64,000 bases of DNA, taken from positions 38,428,010-38,492,009 of the forward strand of contig OX352763.1 in the NCBI GenBank assembly GCA_947095585.1, in the 5' to 3' direction. The notes beneath the pieces were generated by a model. It was not told the DNA's origin. It searched no databases and saw nothing but the letters and a program-made list of their open reading frames with translations. Positions 10,200 through 21,929 of the stretch are shown piece by piece. This stretch comes from Nephrocerus scutellatus. Taxonomy: Eukaryota > Arthropoda > Insecta > Diptera > Pipunculidae. Each line of letters begins with the position of its first letter. The stretch's first letter is position 1. Both the position numbers and the translations under genes were made by a program.

Positions 10200-13060
10200 A
10201 GACGCAAGTAAAACGTGTCAGCTAAGGAATAGTAGTACAAGTATTATAAGTGTTTTTTGTGTGCATTGTCCAGTATAAATTTGTGAACTGTTCTTATTTC
10301 ATTGCTTATGATTAGTTAAAGTCGGTTTTTGTAAATTAATAAACTTCTGTTGTGTTTTATTTGCAAAATCCTTTACGAACTCGAAACCCTAAATTTCGTA
10401 ACAATATGTTCCAGCTAATATATGCAGGCGCTTACGTTAATATGTAATAGATTAACATTTACTAACAATAAGTTCCAAGAAATTTTTTTGGCAACACGCT
10501 GAAAACCTATGCAGATTTTGATGTAGACAAGAGTCATGAGCGTTTGATATATGTCGGTAGATTTTCATATAATTAGCATTAATGGAAAGTAGTGAATCTG
10601 CGTTAACCACCTTATACTATAAATCGACACGAAATGGGTCCGTAACGAGAAAAGCTTCCTTATACCAAAAGCAATCGTTTCAAATTTAAAATTTTTCACA
10701 CGACCATAGACGAAGGTGATTATCTACTACGCTATAACCTTCCCTCGAGAGTAGCCATTATCCACACTAGTGTGGATGTCTGTGTGCAGTCTCAGCGAAC
10801 ACACATTCCCACAGTAGTTTTGCATTTCGCAGGAGCAGTTAAGCAGAAAATTGTGTTGGTTGTGTGAAAAATAGCGTACATTACTCGCTGAGAAGTGTTT
10901 ATAGTGCTCGTTAGATTGCCGTACCGCCTCGTGCTTCAAGCTTCTAACTCGCACGATAACGTCCACTTTCCGCGCTCATTATGTACTACACTATTTGCTA
11001 GTAAAAGGCTTAGTCATATCATATATTCAGTAATGCGCCTGGATCGAAATGGTAATTCTTTTGATCGGTATATTTTTGGCCTACAGTTTATGGCACGCAG
11101 CATGATCCAACATTATAAGTTTATTGTTAAACCACTTAACTCGATTTCATGATCAATTCATGTTATATTTAAACCAACCCAGATGCGTAGTGGACAGCAA
11201 ATCTCTAGCAAAGTAGGTATGATGTGAGATCTTGAATCTTAGCAATTTGTCGTATTCATGTGGAATAAACTCACTCAAAAGCTGTAATGGACATGTGACA
11301 AAAACAAAAAACTAAAACCACAAAAAAAGAGGAAAAAACCTGTTTGCAACTTAGATGCACCCGGACCATTTTATCTGTGATGCTCGCCATTCCATAGGGT
11401 TATGCACCTCTTGTGTAGCCAGTATACTAACAAACTAATATGAACGGTAATAAATAAAAGAAGAGAAAACATTTTTACAGTTACCTTGATTCGTTTCGCC
11501 CAAATACCGTGTGCCATACGAACCGAGAAGACGATGATCCTCCAGCACCAAAAGTACCAAAAGCACAGTTACTGACAGCAGTTCACAGTGAGTGCGAGTG
11601 ACGCCAGGGTGAGTGAAGGAGAGAGCAACAGAGATCCTTGGGTGTGGATGCGATTGCTGTACCTTGGCACTGATCGGCAACATGTGAATTTGAATTTGCT
11701 ATGCAGCTTCGCATCAGCAATCTCACAAGATCCCACATTCGTTATTTGCTGAAGGTGAAGAAAAGGCATTCAAACTTTCTAAAAATACATGGAGAGAAGA
11801 TTAAAGGCACACATGTACACACACACACACACACACCGACAAAACCACACAAAAGTGAAAATGTTTGTTTGACTTTCTACTGCGTTAAAAAAGCTGTATA
11901 CATAGCATTGAGAATGCAGCCGCCTATGCCTAATAATTTGGATAACATTGCAATGTGTATCGCTACTCGTTTGTACGATCACAAATGGTCGATCAATATC
12001 TTTAGACAACCATCCTTAAAAAACAAACAACATAAACACAAATGTAACATTTAAATTCCATTGCCACTGTTGCGGACTTATGCATATTTGCGATTTAATT
12101 ACAAAAGAAGAAAAAATCGCACACAATTCCAAGGTGATCGAGTTGAGATCTTGCTTGCTGGAGTGTAATGTATTGGCGAGCGGAGTGCTGGCTGTTACTA
12201 ATTTTGTTGCTGTTGCGTAATCGGACTGCCGGCGGCGATGGACACAGTTTGCGCGATGTTAACGTGCATTTTAATAAGTTTTTGGAGTTGATTCGCCGAC
12301 ATGCGTCGATCGGGTCCCTTTTCTTCATTTCCCCACTCTACCGCATCACTTCAAAATGCAGTCCAGGAACAACATTATTGTCATCGTCGAGCAGATGTGC
12401 TCCATCCTGCTAATCGTATGTTCAAATACGTTTGTGTTGGATATTCCCGAGTATCGTTTTCATTTCAACAACAAAAGCAAATTGGCTGTGAAATGGTAAA
12501 AAATAATTAAGAACGCTACTGTTGGCAGTTATCGACTGGAATACACTTTATTTAGACACATCTACAAATACAATGGTATGTTAAGGTTTTGTATAACTGT
12601 GGAGGTATATGGCACCATACAAAAGTGCAGTGAATTATTTTCTCTGCTCTACTCGTAAAGTTTGTATAGTTGCGAAGGATATTTTTCGATCAGCAATCAA
12701 AAGCACGCATTTTTAGCTGCATTGAATTGCATGCTGTCATACTGAACTTTCTCTTCAGCTGAAAGTGTCGAGCGTTCTGACAATGGTATACTACGAGCAT
12801 CTTTACTGCGTCGAGTCTCAAAACCCATATCACTGTTTAGTTGAGAGAACAGAATGCGGAACTAAATATGAATATAATTTCCATATTTAACGGATTGCTT
12901 TTGGATGTTGCATGCGATTTGTATCTAAAGAATTTCACAGATATTGAGGGAGTCATGTTAGTTTCATTATTTCAGCTACAAAATATGGGTGATTGGGGGG
13001 CGACATAAAATCTGGTGTTGTTCAAATGAGAATAAAACAAAATACGGATTAGCCTTGTCT
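10200..13060. other. AT-rich DNA without recognised genes; possible LTR end and (CA)n
   Basis: No protein family recognised. 10240-10403 has LTR-like features (AATAAA near 10338, then ..AATTTCGTAACA) but no matching start. 10761-10774 is a perfect palindrome ccacactagtgtgg. 11816-11836 is a (CA)n microsatellite. Open frames such as 11701-12054 plus are low-complexity and overlap opposite-strand frames; not called. Confidence 0.5.
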
Positions 13061-13064
13061 GCGA

Positions 13065-13340
13065 ATAGGAATTTTTTTATAAGGTTTTGACGCTCGTGGG
13101 ATTTGTACCCTAATAATTCTAAGCACGGCGTGGGCGTTAGGAAATTAAAGGGAGGAATATATGAGTGCACATGGGCAATTGATTCTACCTAGATAATTAT
13201 TGTACGGCTTATTGCGGATAGGATGTAGGACGGGCACGATGTCCTTTTGGGAACACTGCTTGTGGAAAAAGTGATAAACCAGTAACACTCATACGACATG
13301 TGTGGGATGTGCAAAAGCGTGAAATTATATGAAGCTGAGA
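13065..13340 (-). mobile_element. B retrotransposon copy (C-terminal piece), part of 13065-15360 element
   Basis: On the minus strand this aligns in order with the B C-terminal region at 48780-49000. The plus-strand signature 'aacactgcttgtggaaaaagtgataaaccagt' parallels 'aacaccgcttgtggaaaaag', and the end block parallels the 'ggcgttacgaaattaggg' region. Heavily diverged with stops. It lies just left of the E cluster and belongs with the B piece at 14440-15360 on the same strand. Confidence 0.55.
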
Positions 13341-13379
13341 AGGCAGACGCCAGCAAACGTATAAATTGACCCCGGGGCC

Positions 13380-14425
13380 CGGGGTCTCCAAAATTTCTAC
13401 AAAAAGTGTTGTCTATCGGAGATATACATTTATATAAAATTTGAAGAAAATCAAGTTAATTTTTTTAAAAAATTTGTATGGGTCCTCATGACTTCTTTAA
13501 CTTTCTTTAAATTTCTTTTAAATTTAATACACATGTGTACCTCCGATGGACAACATTCTTATAAATATTTCGGAGTGATCGGGCCCTGGGTTCTGGGGGC
13601 ACCCATACAATTCTTATAAAAAAATTTTGTTTTGTTTGTTTTTTTAAAATTAACCCGATTTTATTCAAATTTTATATACATGTGTATCTCAGGTGAACAA
13701 CATTTTTTTTTAAATTTTGGAGACCCCACGCCCGATGTCGTGCTTTTTAAAAACAATTAATCCAATTTTCTTCAAATTTTATACACATTTTTGGAGTAAA
13801 CAGGCCCTAAGGCCCGGGGGGTGCCCATATAAATTTTTTGAAAATTACCCTTATTTTCTTCAAATTTTATACACATGTGTATCTCCGATGGACAAAACTT
13901 TTTGTAAAATTTTTGGAGCGAACGGGCTCTGAGGCATGAGGGGTAGCCATAAAAAAATTTTAAACATTAGCCAGATTTCTTCAAATTTTAAGCACATGTA
14001 TATTTCTGATTTTTTTTTGATTTTTCCAAATTAACCCGTATCCAATTTTGCACACATATGAATCTCCTTTTATAGAATTTACATTTTTTTTTTAAATTTG
14101 TATGGGTGCCCCCGAGCCCGGAACCCGATCACTTCCAATTTTTTACAAAAAGTGTTATCCATCGAAGAAACACATGCGTATAATTAGATTTGAAGTAAAT
14201 CGGGTAACTACATTTTGTAAAATATTTGAATGGAAGATCCCCGACCCCGAGTCCGAGGGGCCCAAATTTTAATATAAAGTGTTGTCATGGGAAATACACA
14301 TGTGTGCAAAGTTTCAATAAAATCGGGCTTTATGAAATTGGTTAAAAATGAGCACACGATTTGGTGTGCCAGTCCGCCAGCCAGCCAGCAACGGGCACGC
14401 GAAGTAAGTATAGAGTAGAGTAAGT
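13380..14425. repeat. E repeat cluster, copy 2 (units in both orientations)
   Basis: Longest E locus. Inverted unit 13390-13490; forward units from ~13510, ~13655, ~13760 and ~13860, spaced at very roughly 100-150 bp; AT-rich centre near 14040-14090; then inverted units 14095-14320. It ends with GCCAGCCAGCCAGC and AACGGGCACGCGAAGTAAGTATAGAG at 14380-14415. Each unit has TTCAAATTTTATACACATGT, CTCCGATGGACAACA, TTTTGGAGTGATCGGGCCC, a G/C block and a CCCATATAAATTTTT run. Opposite-facing units could fold into long hairpins. No coding capacity. It sits inside a B retrotransposon. Confidence 0.8.
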
Positions 14426-14439
14426 GTAGGAATTTAAAA

Positions 14440-15360
14440 ATGAGAAATATTGTCGGAGACAAAACGGAGCCTTGGGGAACTCCAGCATTTAAACTGCGCA
14501 AGCAGCAAGCAAGCAGGGTTTGATCGCTTCCATAGGCACTTGTTTTCGGCAAAAGAGCTCGATGCCAAACCCTCTCAAATTCCCCGAGTGCAACAACATT
14601 TGTTTCACCAAATTTGTAAATCTACTGGTTTCATTTCTCGGTGAGATTTGCCATCCTGATCACCAGTAGATGTTGCCTTCGAAAACCGTACTACTGATTC
14701 TCGTGATTTAAGGTATTGCATGAGCTGACGATTTATCACCGTTTCCATTAACTTGGAAAGTACGAATGTTACTGCTTTAGTTCGTTTAATATAATAAAAT
14801 TACAGCTTGCCTTTTTTACGTAAAGGCTGTTATCCAATTTCTTGTGAAGTTTTCAGAAGCATAGGAGAAATGGAAAAGTTTACGCAGTTGTAATGCCAGC
14901 ATTGGAGAACTCCTCTTTAAAACTATTTCTGAAATACAATCTGACCCAACAGATTTATGAATGTTGAGATCATTTAAAACTATAGCAAGTATACAAAATA
15001 CGAAAGTAGATCCGTCCCATAGAGTTTTGGAGTCCTGAAATTACAGGCGGGGATAAAGCGCAATCTGATAGCATGGAGATATAACTGCGGAACCTGAATC
15101 AAGCAGATTGGCCTTGTCTACAGAAGAGAGTGTTGAAATTGACAACTAGTCAGTATTTTTAATTAGTTCCACGAATTACAAGAAATTGTTACTTCCTTTG
15201 TGATATTGAGGTATTCTTTGTCTTAGTCTCTGGTCATAATCGAATTTGACCCGCTGCCATTGCAATCATTTCTGACGAATCTGTAATCTACAATAGATTA
15301 CGAATTTGACAAAGTACAATCGTTTTACTTCACTACTGGGTAAATGGAATGGGAACTACG
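14440..15360 (-). mobile_element. B retrotransposon copy (RT N-terminal half), diverged
   Basis: Minus strand. 14552-14450 reads LNAGVPQGSVLSPTIFLIF, the RT motif upstream of the catalytic FADD. Towards 15360 the translation follows other B copies (the region matching 'KSAGPDSISPLVL' of copy 1, then the EN-RT linker) but with many stops. The FADD and the thumb are missing because the E cluster and a deletion separate this piece from 13065-13340. More diverged than the other B copies here, so probably an older insertion. Confidence 0.65.
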
Positions 15361-15364
15361 TGTT

Positions 15365-17980
15365 CAATTGCCTTAAGGCAATTATAGTCTGACCGGACTC
15401 TTCAGATCTAGGAATCTGACTATAAAATTCAGGATTCTGGGGTGTATGACATAAACGATTCTTGGGTGTTCAGTTAATAATGGTTTTATCACTAGCCACG
15501 ACTCTATGAGCAAGCAAGGATTCTACAACAACAACAAAATAATTCAAAAAATAAGCCCCAAGGACTAACAAAACTCTTCGAAATCTTTGCGGTGGGATAA
15601 TAGAACATAACAGCTAGATAGATCGCAACCCTTCACTTGAAGGATGGTAAACTGAATAATTTCGGCTAGAATTTTTGGCATTACCTCAGTTAAAGAGGAA
15701 CAACCTAAAAATTATACTATTCACAGTGCAGGGGTCCTTAAATTAATTCTAGACTGAACTGACGATATTTTTAAACAGAAGGAAAATCTTAACCTGACAA
15801 AAAAAAACAAGTATCTAACAGTGATAATAGAGACTTAATCGTTGGCTTAAATAAATTACGTGTATATTTAAACATCAGAAACTACCACTATTCACTTTAA
15901 GCCTGAAAGTTTAAGAAAAAGGGAAAATTATCCGCTTTCGTGCACTAGAATTTTTGTGGCTGTAAGGGCGGCTAAACATATTTCAAAATCTCGTAACTAC
16001 CCGAATTAATTAAATTACAACCTGTTGCTACTTCAAAGGAATAATATTTGACTCTTGACACATATCATCTTATATATATAGGTAGACTAGTGGACGGTCT
16101 ACCTATAATCCCTCAACAAACGCATGCGAGAGACCGTTCGGCCGGTCTTCTACATTCTCACTCGCATATTTAAAATACAAAGCTATTTTGCGGCACACAT
16201 TTATAGTTTTATGGACTTTCCTTAAAACTTGTGGACAACGAGGAAGCCCCAAAGGGATGAGTTTCCTTTACTGCACACGGACCGCAAACATCAACCACTT
16301 GCTACTCAAACCAACTTGAGTATCCGAAATTCGTCAGCAAATTAAGGAATTTAAGCTGTCCCTGTAAGTGTTTGCTTAGGGTTGATTTCCACCATGGGAC
16401 CGACCATGATACCTTGTTCCATATATACGATCTTAATTAATTCACTTAAAACCCAGAAAGGCCTGCGATGATTAAAAACCTCAAAACACAGAACAGAAAC
16501 TCCATCCGGCAGGAACAACAATTTTGGCTTTAGAAATTGTGCCGCTAGGACACAAGAAGACGACGAAAGGGCGAACAACACCTCTCGCCGATATCCTTCA
16601 GCCAACAACACTCCTCCCTGCTCGTAGACAAATCAGAAATTTCACTCTCGAACTTAATAAATTCATAGAGCGATTTCATGGCCACTTGGCTTGGGTGGCG
16701 CGCGTCGTACGTGTCTGATGTGCGATGGCATTCGGGGGGGTGCGATATCTTGTCTTCGTTTCGAGTTTCCACATGTGTATATCTATGTGCGTGTGACTAT
16801 GTTGGAGGGGGAAACTTTTTCGTCGGTTCGCTAGTGTACGGTGCAAGCTAATCCTATCATCGCCTTATCCTATCACAACACCCAACGCCAAGACCCATCA
16901 TCAACTTCTCAACCCATGATGTGGAGATGAACATATCTGCTTATCTTTATTATAACTTCCTTGGGATTATTTGATGGTTTCAGCAATTGATTCACAAGGG
17001 TCATGGATTACCGCCCTCACTTAAATCGACTCACATGACCGCAAATCGGTGGTATCGGTCGGTTGACTGAAAGGGACGCAAACAAAAAGCACTAAGGTTC
17101 ACAAATTGTAATCTTAGAATGGGGTTGCTACTGAATAAGGAACGTATGCTAAAGTTGATTGCTAAGGAGAGTTGCTGTATAATATGTGGGTCATGCATTG
17201 TTTTTTGCTGCCACGACGACAATGACAACAACGACGAGACAAGTGTGATCGGTCTTCTTGTTAAGTGCGAAGGCAAAATGCAAAAGGAATAACGTCGTCG
17301 GCCGCTAATATCATATCCCCCTCTTGTTTTGGTGTGCTGGTGCTGGTCGCTGGTACTGCCCTTTAAGGCGTCAAGTGAATGTTTCATTGATGACTTTGTT
17401 GCTTAATGGCCGATGGTGAAGCCATTGGGTTGGTTTGGTCGGTTGCTTTAGTTGAAAAATAAGGGACACATCTTGAGTTGACGAGCGAACGACCTTGTCT
17501 GATGGTAAGCTGAAGATGGCAGGCCACATATTTATTGGTCGCGAGTGGAATGCGAGCAAATGAGAATGGGGAAATAGAAGGCGATGTTGGATAATGGTGT
17601 GAATCGCTTTAATATCTAGTCTGGGTGTCTGAAGTTTACTTGCGTTTCTGGTTGCTGCTTCTTAACGAATGGCGGAACTGTTGAATGCGTTAAATGGTTT
17701 TCACCTTATGAGCGTTTTGTAAGGGTTGAAAATAATTAATGTCAATGCTATGATAAGGGTTTGAACTCTGACCCGTTTTTAAAAAGCTTCTCAATTGTTT
17801 ATAGCGTTTTATTGATCAGAACATTTTCGTATGCAATCAATGCATTTGATTTTAATATCTACATAGACAACAAGGCCAGCTCTGAACCAGCTCATGGTTC
17901 GGCTGAGCGTGCATTTCGTCGGTTAACGTTTTATTGCAATAGGTTAATCCAGGATGGATCCTAGCTACAATCTCTGACCA
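15365..17980. other. no recognised element; scattered short inverted repeats
   Basis: No family recognised on either strand. 16079-16104 contains aggtagac..gtctacct around agtggacg, and 16130-16150 has agaccg-ttcggc-cggtct. Open frames (16351-16611 minus, 17031-17387 minus) lack domains. Possibly host intergenic or intronic DNA. Confidence 0.45.
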
Positions 17981-17983
17981 AGA

Positions 17984-19585
17984 TTATATCAAACCTGTAG
18001 CATTCAGATACGATATCAGATTGGTGATGTTGCACTCTGAAAGCGCCCTCAGGTCGGAAAAGAAAGGATTACTCAATTCGCGGAGTCGGGAGCACGCCAG
18101 GGCTGGACATTTGCAAAAACAATGAAAGATAGTTTCTTTCTCATTCACATCTAAGCAGCTCTTGCCAAAGTTATTATTAGGGCTTCCTAGTTTGACTGCT
18201 TGGCTACCTACTGGCCAATGAACCGTGATTACGGCAAACAATCTTGAAACATCCCTCCGAGAACTGGAGATCAGCTCGGTGGATTCGCATTTGTTATATA
18301 TGAAGGCCACATCGCCCTCGACGTGCTAAAATTGTTCAAGTTAATCCACTTTAGCTGGACTTTGGTAGTAAGGAAAGTGAGAACACGATCTCTGACGAAG
18401 CTTAAAGGACAGCAGACTCTTTGTCCAGTGTGAAGCCTTTCTTCGCCAGTGAGTCTGCTTTCTAACTACCGTCAACGTCGCTATATGCCTCTGCTCCAAA
18501 ACTAGGATCTGATCTATTCTTTGGCTAATTAAAGCCAGTTCGGCTTGACAAGTTTAGAATTGTTGATTGTCGCAATAATGGCTTTGATCGCCATTTATCG
18601 CGGTACGATGAGATAGTGCCCTGCATACCTCCCTTATTGCTAAGATCTTCGCCAGGAAAATGCTGGCAGAATCGGGTATCATATAGGACCTTGAAAGATT
18701 AAGATTTTTAGCGCCTGCCGACTCCATTCCTCATCTTGGATCCATCGGTGAATGTCCCAAAACTTACCCATCCTTCCAAGTTTCTCGTGTCGGAAACTCC
18801 ACGGCAAAGCTGGGGCTGAAGAAGTGCAGTAGTCGGTTGGAGATGGTATCATCTCCGTTGGTAACATCTGCAGTGCATTGCAGTGACCGTATGGTTCGAT
18901 GACAAAACACGTAGGCTCTCTGAGATAGACTGCACAGCACGTCACAACATATTTAATAAAAAGTCCGAGAGGTAATAGGTATAGGATTCTATTTAAAGCC
19001 TTGGCAGAACAAGGCCGTAGTGCTCTCGTTATGCAAACAGCTGCCGATCTTTGTATTCTACTAAGCTTACTGGTATTGTACTTTTTGCTGATTGCCTGCC
19101 ACCGGACCAGTGCTCGATAGGTGATAATAGTGCGCACAAACACTGTGTACAGCCACAGAGCCATTCTCGGCTACTATCCCCATTTCTTACCAATGTTTTT
19201 GTTGCTAGTATATAGAGCAATGCATGCTTAATTAGCCCTACATTCCATATTCGACGTCACCTTCCAGCTGAGTTTCCTGTCCAGGATTACGCCGAGATAT
19301 TTAGCTTAGAGGTAAGCGCGAGTGTCTGACCGTTGAGTTTGGGCAGGACAAAATTCGGTATTTTAGGCAGTGAAAAGTACCATTTAAGTTTTGCCACAGT
19401 TAACCCCCGGGCCACAGGAGCTTACCTTGCTTAGAGTCTTCTCGATGACTTCACTAATCACGGAAGAGTATTGTCCTGATACAAGATTTACTACGTCATC
19501 TGCATACGCGATAGGTTTCGTCCTGGCCAACTCAAGTATTCTAAGGACCTTGTTTATCACCAGCAGCCTCTTCTTGTTCATTGGT
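17984..19585 (-). mobile_element. D retrotransposon piece 1 (RT palm, thumb, RNase H, C-terminal Cys region)
   Basis: R1/LOA-like non-LTR element on the minus strand. 19581-19384 carries RTKPIAYADDVVNLVSGQ, with YADD intact at 19495-19506. 19390-19165 carries the thumb (LNGQTLALT, ILATKTLVRNGDSS). 19164-18679 carries MALWLYTVFVRTIITYRALV, ISKKYNTSKLSRIQRSAAVC and KALNRILYLLPLGLFIK. The RNase H region (18680-18320) is full of stops. 18310-17984 is the tail domain, with FGKSCLDVNEKETIFHCFCK, CPALACSRLRELSNPFF (Cys/His-type pattern CxxxxxEKETxxHxxxxCPA). The 5' side is cut and joined to another D piece. Confidence 0.8.
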
Positions 19586-19589
19586 GTGT

Positions 19590-20655
19590 TAGATCCGTCT
19601 TCACTTCACTTTTAATGTATATGTGAAGTGGTTTAAGTCCTATAATCTTCTCGAGTGCTGCCGTATTGCAGGTCTTTAAGGCACCTGTTGCACTAAGGCA
19701 AATGAGTTTTTGTATCTTGTTGAGTTTTGATCGTGTTTTAGATAGCTCTGTTTTTGGCCACCATATAAAGGCTGCGTATGTCAGCCTGGGTCTGATTATA
19801 CTCTAGAATAGCAATAGAGTCATTTGTGGGTTTATTCCCCACGTTTTGTTAAGCATGCGTTGGCATGTGAAGTAAACTGTATTAGCTTTGTTAATAATAT
19901 ATGTCATATGGGAGTTCCATGTTTGTTTTTGGTCGAACATAACTCCCAGATATTTGTCTTCCGGCATTATTTGGAGGACCTTGCCTTGGAAATTCAGTGT
20001 AGGAAGATTCATTCTTCTTCTCTTTTCGTGCACACTATCTTGTCTGGGTTGATGCTTAGGTTCACCTCTTTACACCATTCGTTTACTAGATTGAGAGAGC
20101 AAATTGCATTCGTTCTGCTATCGTTCGCTGCAATTTGCCGCGAACCATGAGGACAAGGTCATCCGCATAGCCAATGTTGGTTATATGATTGTTCTTAAGC
20201 ATGGAGAGTAACTGGTCCATTAACAGCAGCCACAAAAGATGTGACAGGACTCCGCCTTGTGGGCAGCCTCTAGTAGCCGCTACTGTGATGTTATTGATGT
20301 TATAACCCATCCTATGATTGAGGATTCTACACCCTTGTTTCTGGTTTGTGATTGAATCACTTCGAAGTTAGTGTTGTCAAAAGCGCCTTGAATGTCTATG
20401 AAGGCACATATTAACATTTCTTTGTTCCAAAGTATGTCTTCGATTTCATCTGTCAGCTTGTGCAGTGTTGTTTCTGTTGATTTTTCAGTCTGATATGCGT
20501 GCAGGCTGGGGTTTAGAGGGTTAATTTGGAGTACATTATATTTTATGTAGTGACCTAATAACTTCTCCATCGATTTAAGTAAAAATGAAGATAGGCTGAT
20601 TGGTCTATAAGACCTGGCATCTTCGGGAGATTTTTTACCTTACTTTGGCAAGAAA
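19590..20655 (-). mobile_element. D retrotransposon piece 2 (RT domain)
   Basis: Minus strand. 20650-20570: PEDARSYRPISLSSFLLKSM. 20570-20280: MEKLLGHYIKYNVLQINPL, HAYQTEKSTETTLHKL and LICAFIDIQGAFDNTNFE (first catalytic Asp). 20310-20086: TVAATRGCPQGGVLSHLLW and ITNIGYADDLVLMVRG, with YADD intact at 20158-20169. 20033-19803: IMPEDKYLGVMFDQKQTWN and MLNKTWGINPQM. 19800-19620: a thumb remnant with KLNKIQKLICLSATGALKTC. Distinct subfamily from piece 1, with which it is joined near 19585. Interrupted by frameshifts only, so one of the better RT domains in the window. Confidence 0.85.
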
Positions 20656-20659
20656 ATCA

Positions 20660-21925
20660 CTAGCACTTCTCGCAGTAGCAGTAGCACAAATATACCATCT
20701 GTTGAAATTTACCATTTAAGTTTTCCTATATGCTGATAAAGTTAAATGTCATTCAAATATTAATGATAGTTATACACAGCCAAGGTAAAATGGCATCTAG
20801 CAACTTATTTTTAGGCTTCATTACTGTTGTCAAGATTGGTTTGAATAAATCGAACTGATTCAGGATTTTCTGAGTAGTTTTGATACGACTAAGAGAGTAC
20901 AAAAATTATACATTGTCTTTACTAAGAAGAGACCGTATCTGAATTGACTTGATGTTCCATAAAAGAGTCTCTTGTACTAAAATAATAATAATCTTAATTT
21001 TTAAGAAAGAAAAATGATTCGCTACGGGGTCAGAAAACGGGCACACCAAAAATACAGAATTAAGGCCGTTGCTTATATATAGATGCACAACTAATAACTT
21101 TTTACTTTCTTAGTTGGTTTAGACTTTTCTATGTCAAAATAATTTTACCAAAAAGAAAATTTCAAATTCTCTGTAGCTGCCTGCATATATGTACATATAC
21201 ATATACACATAAGGCACCCATCGTAATACATAATGTAACATAACTCAAATTTCCACAAATGGCACAGAGTTCCATTATTTCACCTGCTGCAATTTGTATG
21301 CCATGTTGTATTTTGTTGTAGGTCTAAATTACATTCACTACCGGTTTTCAGTTATTTCGTCGTCTCTTTTCGAAGTTTCTTTAAAACAAATTCACATTTG
21401 GCCGTCGTACTATACATGTACTGTTTTCGTTTTGTATGCCTGAAAGTTTCATATTTTTAGATCGCATCGCTACGGATTTTTGCTCACTAAACACAAGTAA
21501 CGTTAACTGTTCGTAACTATACAAAGTTAAAAGAGTTATTAGTTTTTGCCAATAAGAAATAAGTACTGATATTACTTGTTGCCGAATAACACGAACGATC
21601 ATCATCATAGTCATGTCTTCCTCTTCTTAAATCCTTTACGCCGAAGCTATTCATTATTACTAAAGCGATTGTACTGAATAATACTCAGGAGATTTTAATC
21701 CCAGACGGCGGCTGGAAAAGCTTGCTGTCGTATAACTGCAGAGTAGCGAAAAGTCTTTACTACTGGTGTGGAGATGTTTCCTCAAATAAATTAAAGAAAT
21801 CGTTTTTAAGACACAATCTGTCTATCGAAATATTTGTACACACACTTTGAATAGTCAGTGTGGGTCTTACACTGTCACTTGAAAGCATATATAAAATTCT
21901 TTATTAAAATAAGCTAAAAATACTG
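20660..21925. other. AT-rich DNA, nothing recognised
   Basis: No family recognised. Contains open frames at 20906-21088 and 21381-21614 on the minus strand without domains, and tat/aca-rich simple sequence near 21185-21215. Confidence 0.45.
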
Positions 21926-21929
21926 AATA

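Noticed and set aside
11816..11836. (CA)n tract as a regulatory element
   Set aside because: Ordinary dinucleotide microsatellite without supporting context.
13380..14425. E units as a CRISPR array or a coding satellite
   Set aside because: Units are long, imperfect, in both orientations and in a eukaryotic transposon context; no spacer-repeat pattern and no conserved frame.
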